The translations under genes were made by a program, and so were the position numbers. The notes under the pieces are model-generated. The model saw only the letters and a list, made by a program, of their open reading frames with translations. It ran no database searches and was not told the origin of the DNA. A stretch of DNA of 64,000 nt from Lunularia cruciata (taxonomy: Eukaryota; Streptophyta; Marchantiopsida; Lunulariales; Lunulariaceae): assembly GCA_948567375.1 (NCBI GenBank), contig OX419761.1, forward strand, positions 37,326,501 to 37,390,500, in the 5' to 3' direction. Positions 10,672 through 19,237 of this stretch are shown here, piece after piece. Position 1 is the first letter of the stretch. Every line of letters starts with the position of its first letter.

Positions 10672-10695
10672 GAGATTTTGAGCCGCCTACTGGGA
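10650..10695 (+). promoter_or_regulatory. Putative -1 ribosomal frameshift signal between gag and pol
   Basis: The heptamer GGGAAAC (10650-10656) is placed in the gag frame as G GGA AAC, matching X XXY YYZ. A 6-nt spacer follows, then a perfect 10-bp stem, TCCCAGTAGG (10663-10672) with CCTACTGGGA (10686-10695), around a 13-nt loop. The gag stop TAG (10669-10671) lies inside the stem. The pol frame is open from 10647 and is exactly -1 to gag. The copy at 46153 keeps the heptamer in phase and the stem with one mismatch. Confidence 0.75.
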
Positions 10696-11135
10696 GCTTG
10701 ATTAGTTCCAATGGGATTGAAGGCTCGACCTATGCAAGTTTGCTTCACTTGCAAGGTATGATATCTAATCGGGGTTGTAGAATTTTGGTTGATTCTGGAA
10801 GTTCAGAGAATTGCATGTCTATGCAAGTAGCAAAGGAATTGTGCATTCCTATCAAGCCAGTGATTGGAAGTAGTTTGATGATGGCGGATGGTAGAAAGGG
10901 TTCTGCATTCCGCACCTTGCATCCTGTTACCTTCAAGATTGGGAAGGAGTATTTGGAGTGTATGAGGTTTGTAGTGGCACCTCTACACTATGATATCATT
11001 CTGGGTCTACCTTGGCTTGAATGTCATAAGGTTCAATTTGATTGGACCCGACACCAAATTCAAGTACAACACCAAGGTAGGAATTTCCGATTAGGCTGTC
11101 TGGCACCTTTGAGTAAGACACCTAAGAATAGTCAG

Positions 11136-11315
11136 TCCCAAGATGGGAAGTTTGTCGAGAAGGTAGCCATAGAGCAAATCTGGAAGGGAGATGAGTCCCA
11201 AGATGGGAAGTTTGCCAGGAAGGCAACCATGGAGCAAGCTCAGAAGAGAGAGGAGTCCCTAGAAGGGAAGTTTGTTAATGAAGCAGCCATAGAGCAAGCT
11301 TTGGAGGAAGATAAG
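11136..11315 (+). repeat. Three 60-bp in-frame repeats in the protease-RT linker
   Basis: Units at 11136-11195, 11196-11255 and 11256-11315, each encoding 20 residues of the pattern S-x-x-G-K-F-x-x-x-A-x-x-E-Q. The same three units occur at 48215-48394 in the decayed copy, so the triplication is older than both insertions. The peptide is charged and probably a flexible linker. Confidence 0.85.
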
Positions 11316-14284
11316 TCTGTATTCGCAGTGTGGATCAAGCCGATTGCACAAGAACAATCTGAGGAGGGCCAAGTGCCACATCAAGCGACGGTTGATCGGA
11401 TAGTTCAAGAGTTTGCAGATGTGTTTCCGGATGATCTGCCAAAGGGATTACCCTCTGATCGAGGTATGCCCTTCAAGATCGAGTTATTGCCAGGGAGTAC
11501 TCCAGTGAGTAGACCAATCTATCGGCTCTCACCAAAGGAGTTGGAGGAGTTGCGAACAACACTTACACAGTTGTTGGAGAAGGATTTCATACGACATAGT
11601 ACCTCTCCTTGGGGAGCACCGGTACTATTTGTTCCAAAGAAGGATGGAGGACTTCGTTTCTGTATTGATTACCGTGGGCTCAATAAGCAAACCGTGAAGA
11701 ATGCATATCCCTTGCCTCGGATCGATGACTTGCTTGATCAATTAAGTGGAGCACGATACTTTTCCAAGCTAGATCTTCGTAGCGGCTATTGGCAAATTCC
11801 TATTGAAGGAGAGGACGTGAAAAAGACTGCCTTTCGTACAAGGTATGGACATTTTGAGTGGAGAGTTCTACCTTTCGGACTCACTAATGCTCCAGCAGTC
11901 TTCATGGATCAGATGCATCGGGTGTTGGAGGGGCTATTGGATCAGTCTGTGGTAGTGTTCTTAGATGATATCTTAATCTATAGTAGGACAGAGGCAGAAC
12001 ACATGAATCATGTGCGAGAAGTCCTAAGACGACTACGACATTGGAAATTTTACTGCAAGAAGTCAAAGTGTGCTTTTTGGCAAAAGGAGGTTACCTTCTT
12101 GGGTCATAAGATCTCATCAGAGGGGATCAAGATGGAAGAAGAGAAGATCAAGGCCATTACTGATTGGCCTACCCCGAAGGATGCTACCGAAGTACGAGCG
12201 TTCAACGGATTGGCCAGTTTTTACTGACGGTTCATCCACTATTATGCTCACGTGGCTGCACCATTGACTGACCTCTTGGGAAAGAACTCGAGCTTCCAAT
12301 GGACCACCAAGCATGAAGAAGCATTCCAGAAGTTAAAGCATATGGTGTCTTCAAGACCCATTCTTCAACCATATGATCCTCAACTACCTTGTGTGGTTGA
12401 TTTTGATGCTTCTAACTTTGCAATTGGAGCTGTGTTGCAACAAGAATTTCCAGATGGACTACATCCTATTGCCTTTGTGTCTCGCCGACTAAATACAGCT
12501 GAAAGAAATTACTCTGCTCGAGATCGGGAACAACTTGCAATGGTATATGCTACCAAGGTATGGGGGCATTATCTCTTGGGGAAACAAGTGATCATGCGAA
12601 CTGATCACAAGCCATTGTTGTAGACCTTACACCTAGAGCACATGAAGAGTCGACATCATCGATGGGAAGAGCAACTCCAATTGTTCGACATCAAACTTGA
12701 GTACAAACCAGGTCGGTTCCATGTCATCCTTGATGCTCTATCACGACGACCTGATTTGAAGTCTCTTCCTCTCATCGCGGCAGCAATTACAACGGTGTCA
12801 ATTGATCCCAAGATTCATAACGAGTTTCGGTTAGCCCTACAGCAAGATCCCTTCTTCCAAATGGTACACGGTTGTCTAACAGCACGCGACAAGGAGTACA
12901 ACACCTTCTCCTTCAAGGAAGGCCTTTTATTCCATGCAGACCAGATCTATGTTCCAACCAAAGGTGATCTTCGACTTGTGCGCCTTCAAGAAGCCCATGA
13001 TTTACCAATAGCTGGTCACATGGGAGTGGACAAGACCTTGGGCACCCTCCAACGCCAATGGTGGTGGCCCAACATGACACGAGATGTTCGAGACTTTGTC
13101 CGATCATGTGAGAGTTGCCAACGGAACAAGGCCAGCAACCAGAAGCCGAGTGGACTCCTTCAACCACTTGCCATTCCATCCGCTCGTTGGGAGCATGTGA
13201 GCTTGGATCTCATCACATCCTTGCCAAAGACAAAACAAGGACACACCGCAATTGTGGTGTTTGTGGATAAGCTTAGTAAGCAAATCCACTTGGCACCAAC
13301 CTGTGATACCGTGGATGCTCCAACCTTAGTGCAAATCTACTTCGACAATGTCTTCAAGCATCATGGGATGCCACGTGTACTCATCTCCAACCGTGATCCT
13401 CGATTTACCGGGAAGTTTTGGCAAGCACTCTTCCAGATACTCGGCACCAAGCTTGATTTGTCCACGGCCTATCATCCTCAAACTGATGGACAAACCGAAC
13501 ACGCCAATCGTACATTGGAGGATATGTTGCGGGCCTTTGTCAATGTCCAACATACCAACTGGGATGAATGTCTTGCAGCTGCAGAATTTGCCTACAACAA
13601 TTCCAAACAGGCAAGCACTGGATTTTCTCCCTTCTTTCTCAATTTTGGCGAAGATCCGCTTGTTCCAGATTCTCTTCTTGCTCCCCCTCCCTCTCAGGTT
13701 CCTCATACTCCTACATTCTTGACCACTATATCCCAATCTCTCCAACAAGCCAAATCTCACCTCCTTGTTGCTCAGAATCGCCAAAAACAATATGCAGACC
13801 ATCATCGTCGTGATCTCACCTTTGAAGTTGGTGATAAAGTCATGCTATCCTCTAGTAACCTCCCCCTCCCACTTGATACCCAAGTTCGTAAACTTGCTCC
13901 TAATTGGATAGGACCCTTTGATATCACCCACATTATCTCTCCTGTTGCTTATCGTCTTGCCTTACCTTGTCACATGCGTATCCATCCTGTCTGTCATATT
14001 TCCAAGTTGAAACCCTTTGTTCCTAACCCTTCTTCCTTTTCCTCTCGAGTCCAACCTCCCCCTCTTCCTGTCCCTATCAATGATCATGAGGAGTACGAAG
14101 TTGATCGTATCCTTGCGCGTCGCCATATTCAACGAGGCCGTCACCAACATACGGAGTACAAGGTCCTTTGGAAAGGGTATCCCCTTCATGATGCTACATG
14201 GGAACCTCTTTCTCACCTCCAAAATGCACAGATGGCCATCAAGGAATTCGAAGCTTCACTGGCGACGAGGACGTCACCAACTAG

Positions 14285-14297
14285 CGGCGGGGGAATA
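14285..14297 (+). other. CHR1 polypurine tract
   Basis: GCGGCGGGGGAATA directly upstream of the 3' LTR start at 14298. It lies within the pol reading frame. It is G-rich rather than a pure purine run. Confidence 0.7.
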
Positions 14298-14720
14298 TGT
14301 AACAATATGGAGTTTAGTGACGAAGTTAGTCGGGCTTACGAAGTAGAGAATAAGACAAAATAGCCTAGAATATTCTAGCAGCATCTAAGAAGCTTCTTAG
14401 GAAGCTTCCCAACTAGTTAACTTGCACCCTAAGCAGGTAGCTTCTAGAAGGAAGCTTCTAGAAGCTTCTAACTAGCTTAGCTTGCACGCCAAGTAGGCAG
14501 CTTCTAGAAGGAAGCTTCTTGAGAAACTTCCTAGTTAACTTGGCTTGCACTCCAAGAAAGCGGCTCAAGGAAACTTCTTGAGAAGCTTCAAGGGTCTTGT
14601 ATGCTACCTATAAATACCAAGGCCGAAGCTCATGCTAGGCATTCGGAGTTTTCCCTCATTCAAGTGTCCCAATGTGAGCTTCCATTCTCCTATTTCTCTC
14701 CTCGGTTTTGGTCTTTTACA
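14298..14720 (+). repeat. CHR1 3' LTR
   Basis: 423 bp with TG...CA ends, same length as the 5' LTR and differing from it at three bases by my reading. The end of the pol frame lies in its first 66 bp. Confidence 0.95.
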
Positions 14721-14725
14721 CTAGA
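14721..14725. repeat. Target-site duplication, right copy (CTAGA)
   Basis: Exact repeat of 9074-9078. After it the interrupted LTR of the older element resumes with CATATGATCTAAAGG. Confidence 0.95.
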
Positions 14726-15287
14726 CATATGATCTAAAGGTAGAATTTGGGTTGGTGATATCTAAAAGGATGGTTCATATAATGGAAAAAGTAGATCAGG
14801 TAGGGGTATCACCAAAAGAGCACTTCTACTAATAGAGCAGAAACCAAAATAAGCTTGAAAACTCTAGAGGCAATTTTGGAAGCCTAAATGGATAAAAAAA
14901 TGTGCAACTTTACCCCCCTCAACAAAGGTGAGGCTGGCCTTCCCTCCCCTTGGTTTGTCTCACCGAGAGCTTTCCAACGGTACCTCATCCACGGGATTTT
15001 GAGATTCCTTACAAGAAGATTCCATAAAAGATTCCTTTTGGTCAAAGCTTATTTGACAAACTAGATGGGACCAAGATTTCCATGTCACCCATCCAAGCAA
15101 GTAATCTAAGGGTGGAGCTTGTTGACAGGTCACCTATCCATGTACCTAATCCTATGGTGGAACATCATTGGAGGAGATACTCTTTGGCTATATAATAAAG
15201 AGAAGGTGCTTCCTTGGGGCACTAAAGTTTGAGTGTGAAACATGTGTTTTCTCTTCTGTGTTTTTGTGCTATCCTCAGAAGATTAGA
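14726..15287 (+). repeat. 3' LTR of the old chromovirus, second part
   Basis: Continues the 5' LTR alignment from its second internal repeat to the end, including the TATATAATA box near 15190. The last bases read GATTAGA where the 5' LTR has CATTACA. TCCTT follows as the right target-site duplication. Confidence 0.85.
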
Positions 15288-18020
15288 TCCTTACTACCTT
15301 AGATTTCCCATCAAGATTTTAGTTCCACATAGGAGATTTTTCTCCTTTAGGAGAGGATTATTTTTGCAACTTGTTCATCTCCAACACATTGGTTTAGAGG
15401 CTCTGGCCTCAAACCTCCTATTTAGAGGTTTGAGGCTACTCATATCCTCCCTCAATTAGAGAACATATAGGTGGTCTGTTCCACTCTAATGCAATGATAT
15501 CTCCCCAATGCCTCTTATTTGACATGTACTACCCACCCACAAAATGTACTCTTGCATTACTTAAGCACATTTGCTAGCAAAACACCATCCTCTATAAGTT
15601 TTCCACTTTGCTAAGACTATTTATGCCCACATAACTTTCAAATGAGTAGTGTAGACTACAAATAGCTCTACCTATAGCCATGAGAGGATGTGATCTCATA
15701 TGACAAGAGGCTATTGCACCAATAATCATATAGGAGCACCAATAATATTGTGAGTTCTAATGGTCTTCCGCCTAGCCGATAGGTTCTTACGCTATGGTTG
15801 TCTTTCTTTTAGAACCTATCACAACAATGGATTCAAGTAATTATGACTTCTAATCATCTCTTTGATTGGCTTGAGATCTATTACTAGACCTTACACACAC
15901 AATACTCCTTGTATTTATTGACTTTGTATCACTAGACTCTATGAAGATTAAAGTTCATCTTAGTGAGCATATGTACACATCTTTAGTAGAATGCTCATTG
16001 ATGCAATGCTACTTAATTGAGCCAAGATTCTCCCTTGTGGAGAGAAATTCTCAAAAGCTTGGCTCCATGCCTTCCTTTTAAATGAGTATTTATTTTTCAC
16101 ATCCAAGGAGTTTTCCATAGCACTCCACTTGCATTTGGGTCCACCACATCCAACACTTTTAGAGCTACCAAACAAGTGCACATGTGGTTCTCTATGTGAC
16201 ACACAAGGGATACACATTATATAATGTGCAATAGGTAGAGAGCTCACTAAATTCCATCTGAGATATAATGGCACATATCCTCCAAGATACATGGTCCCAA
16301 ATACATATTAGTGGTGGTTGCATCTATGGGGTCACCTTCTTACCAATGTGAGAGCAGATATTGTCATATTTATAAACAAAAAACATCCCTTTCTTATGTG
16401 GTGGTTGCAAACCTCATACAAGTAGAGTCATTGGCAAGAACATGCATTTAGGTAGGAGCAAAAATGACCATCACCACCATGGAAAAGAGAACCATTATGC
16501 ACCATTGTTATCCCTTGACACCTTTGTATTTTGGTTGGTGAGATTTTTGTGCACCTTCATCACTACATGGATCATCTCTAGGGATATAGAACACGGTTCC
16601 TTGCAAAGAACAGGGGATCTACCTATCTTTCAAGCCATGCTCACCTCCTACTTTAGACAAAAAGTATTAGTCACTTTACAATACTCACAAGCTTTGGGTA
16701 CTTATAGATAAGCTACATCACAAGGAGCATCCATCACATCTAGTGTCTCATTCCCTATTTACAAGATATACCATTCATTAATTGGTGTATATCTCACAAA
16801 ATTCAATTGTAGATTAGTTGGTTGTTATTCATTGATTGCTTTGATGCTTTGGCTTGGCGTTGTGGTTCCACTTCAATTTTTAGCATTTTTGGTTTGAGTT
16901 CCCTTATGCTCTCCTTTCCCTTTTGCAATTCTTGGTGCCTTGGATCCTTTGTTCATTGGTATACTATCTAGACTCACAATCTATTATTATTAATATTATT
17001 TTTATTATTATCATTATCATTATTGGTTTATGTAGTTCAACTAAGTTAAGGGGAGATGGAGATTGAGTTATTCAATTGCTGAAGCTAAAGCAAGGGATTT
17101 TTTAGCCGCATTACTTTATATTTGCCTTATATTTAGTATAATCTCCTCTAGTATTGCAAGTGACCAACTTACCTTCTCCACATGGTTCCTCCTTCCTTGA
17201 ATTTATTATCACATTGGAGAGCTTTTGATAGGTGGATTATGGGAGTCTTTGGTGATATCATCGGACTAGGGACATTTGAGTGTGTGATTGAGGATTTGGC
17301 ATGTAACCAACATCTCTACCAATCTCATGTGGAGATGGTAGATTTATTATTTATGGAGGAGATGGCACCTATAGTATTTTTGGGTAGTTGAGCTCTCTTG
17401 ACACCTCTACTTTCCTCCCATTTTGTAGTTACTGATAGACCAATTTTGGAGACATATGTGACCAAGATGGAAGAGTGATCCTTTTCTCTCCAAGTTTTAG
17501 TATGGTAGACAGGAAATGGCCTATCTCCACGGGCACGAGAGTAATTTCCATCCTTTGCTTCACTACCTTCAGATTGGACAAGAGGTTTGTAATCTTCCTT
17601 GATGGAGTGACAATGTTAGCATACTCTACATTCTCTCTTAGTTGACTTGTCCATTCCTTGGTCCACTAGAGCACATTTTTGCTCTTGCTCTAGCAAGGTG
17701 CAGGCTCTTGGATGCTAACTTGACCATGGATTAGGGCATTCCAACTTGCACTAGCTATCTTCTCTTTAGCAATGAGGTTCTAGCTTATTTTGGTCTACCC
17801 ATCTACATATTAGTTCCTCACTTGTGAGTGTGGTGTGGTACACTAGATGCGATAGCGGTCCATATGACATGGTGTCCTTTTGGAGGATAAAGGATAGCTA
17901 TTCATGATATAATTCGGGATATAGTGTTTGCTATGGCAAGAGAGAGTTGATACTTTGCTTGGAGGGAGCATATGTATGCTTTGTAGACAACACAAGGGAA
18001 AGCAGACTTATTCTTGGTCT
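15288..18020. other. Unassigned sequence with an ATT-rich microsatellite
   Basis: No recognisable gene, LTR pair or domain in 2.7 kb. Open frames are under 115 codons (15960-16292 minus is the longest) and look random. A degenerate ATT/ATC trinucleotide tract lies at about 16981-17026. The area is probably old intergenic or retroelement sequence. Confidence 0.5.
16981..17026. repeat. ATT-type microsatellite
   Basis: Imperfect run of ATT, ATTATT and ATC units within AT-rich sequence. No gene nearby. Confidence 0.7.
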
Positions 18021-18719
18021 TGTAACACTTGTTGGTGCATGTATATTCTGTAAGGATACTATGTTTGGTATTGCAAGTAGTGGAGAAATATTATCTATAT
18101 GGAGTTTTTCTAAGCTTCTACATTAGTCATTATTAGCAAGATTTAGTCCTAGCTAAGATAAAGGTGACCTTATTCTAGAGAAAGTGAAAAGAGTAAGCAT
18201 AACTATTTTTTCTTCTAGTGCATTGACTTGCTATTATTTTTAGTTATTTAACTTTGAGGAAAAATTTGAGAGCTCTTGGGCCCACAAGCCCTGTTGATGC
18301 AGAGCTTTCTATAGTCCAAGGATAGCCCACATGAAGGAATACTTGACTTAGTTGGTAGGTGAGTATAAGATCAAGTACTCATGGGATTATTCCCATGTGC
18401 TTGGATATTCCTTTAGATTTTTATTTATTTTATTTGACTTTTAACCTAGTAACTTGAGTTACTTCAGTAACTATTAACTTTGGTGTGTAGCTTTCTCACA
18501 AGTATATAAGCTAGGGATGTGGAGGTACTATATCATCCTTTCATTTGTAACTATTTTTCTCATTGAGTTCTCTAGTGAGAAATGCTTGAGTCTTGGAGGT
18601 GCCTTGGAGTTTTGGAAGAGTATGATGAATTTTGGGTTCCTTTTTTCCTTCTTAGTCCATCGTGTGCTACCTTAATAACCATCAGAGGTTCATCCTAAGT
18701 GAGGACATGTCGGCTCACA
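18021..18719 (+). repeat. LTR of family T
   Basis: 699 bp, TGTAACACTTG to GGCTCACA, homologous to the solo LTR at 1349-2040 over its whole length. It includes the shared stretches TAGTCCAAGGATAGCCCA and AAGTATATAAGC (TATA box near 18502). Flanking 5-mers (GGTCT and ATCTA) do not match, and I see no polypurine tract or primer site beside it. A solo LTR is likely but not proven. Confidence 0.75.
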
Positions 18720-18734
18720 ATCTAAGATGATTAG

Positions 18735-19237
18735 GTGATAATGGTGGATGTTGTTATTATAGATCCTATGAGTGATGCAATTTCGGAGGGAGTGATTACT
18801 CATCCCCCTAGATGGGCGGCGAGTGGAGCAATAACATGGAAGGTCTCCAAATATAAGGGTATGCAACAAGGTCACCTCATTGTTGTTCTAGCCTTGGAGT
18901 TCTATGGAGTGATGGACAGTATGTTTGACATATTTCTCAAGAGTGCGCAAGAGCTTATCATATTAGCCGTTAAAGGGTACCACTCTCACTCTCACTATCA
19001 TATTTTGTAGCATACTTTAGACAACATGTGTCCATTGCTCTGCAGAGAGCATTGGCTGGTGCAATCCATAGAGGAGCAATCACACTAGGTGATGCTTCTT
19101 CAGAATCACTCCAGAAGTTTGTAGACGTTCAGACTTGGAAATTTATCATTTCTACACTATTGGGACCTAGCCCCATTTTACCTCTTTTGTCTCTCCCTTG
19201 TAGGCTTGATGTGGTCTTCCTCACCTTCATGTGTTGA
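18735..19237 (+). other. Coding-like fragment, unrecognised
   Basis: An open frame at 18735-19010 (from ATG about 18744) reads as a mixed hydrophobic/charged protein of about 90 residues. A second frame at 19028-19237 continues in similar style after a shift, with ALAGAIHRGAITLGDASSES. The codon use looks less random than in the surrounding debris, and CG dinucleotides are more common. I recognise no family. It could be exon remnants of a host gene or part of an unknown element. It begins just after the T LTR. Confidence 0.3.

Larger units (their letters stand above)
10647..14363 (+). pseudogene. pol: pol (CHR1): PR-RT-RH-IN-chromodomain, two stops and an integrase Asp-to-Asn change
   Basis: One frame throughout. 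Protease has VDSGSS near 10790. The protease-RT linker holds three 60-bp repeats (11136-11315). RT has FCIDYRGLN (about 11658) and FLDD (11958-11969). RNase H has DFDAS (about 12399) and TDHKP (about 12602). Integrase has a zinc site with His at 12996 and 13017 and Cys at 13107 and 13116; catalytic positions are Asp 13206, Asn 13389 (normally Asp) and Glu 13497, with 35 residues between the last two. A chromodomain at 14089-14262 keeps Tyr, Trp and Tyr of the aromatic cage. The frame ends 66 bp inside the 3' LTR. TGA at 12225 and TAG at 12621 interrupt it. The second copy has CAA and CAG there. There is no ATG near the start, which fits entry by frameshift. Confidence 0.92.
9079..14720 (+). 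mobile_element. CHR1 chromovirus, near-complete young copy (5642 bp)
   Basis: Complete structure: 423-bp LTRs (9079-9501 and 14298-14720) with TG...CA ends, tRNA-Met primer site, gag, pol with protease, RT, RNase H, integrase and chromodomain, and a polypurine tract. The target-site duplication CTAGA is perfect. I count three substitutions between the LTRs, so it is young relative to every other element here. Reading frames carry four premature stops but no indels that I can find; gag and pol are in frames offset by -1. It sits in the 3' LTR of an older chromovirus. Three other copies of the family lie in this window. Confidence 0.95.
2961..15287 (+). mobile_element. Old Ty3/gypsy chromovirus hosting a nested element
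   Basis: LTRs begin with TGTAATACCAATAGCTA at 2961 and 8814. Between them, in order, are a primer-binding site, gag remnant, protease, reverse transcriptase, RNase H, integrase and a C-terminal chromodomain remnant. The flanks read TCTTT (2956-2960) and TCCTT (15288-15292), a 4-of-5 target-site duplication. The 3' LTR is split by a CHR1 insertion at 9079-14725. Without it the element is about 6.7 kb. Every coding domain is interrupted by stops and frameshifts, so it is defective. The order RT-RH-IN-chromodomain places it in the chromoviruses. Confidence 0.88.

Noticed and set aside
13326-13805. 159-codon open frame on the minus strand inside integrase
   Set aside because: It is the antisense of the conserved integrase frame; no domain of its own, and the plus-strand frame explains the openness.
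18016-18724. Target-site duplication around the T LTR at 18021
   Set aside because: Flanking GGTCT and ATCTA share only three bases, too few to call.
18735-19010. Resistance-gene or enzyme identity for the coding-like fragment
   Set aside because: No P-loop, LRR or catalytic motif is visible, so no function is assigned.
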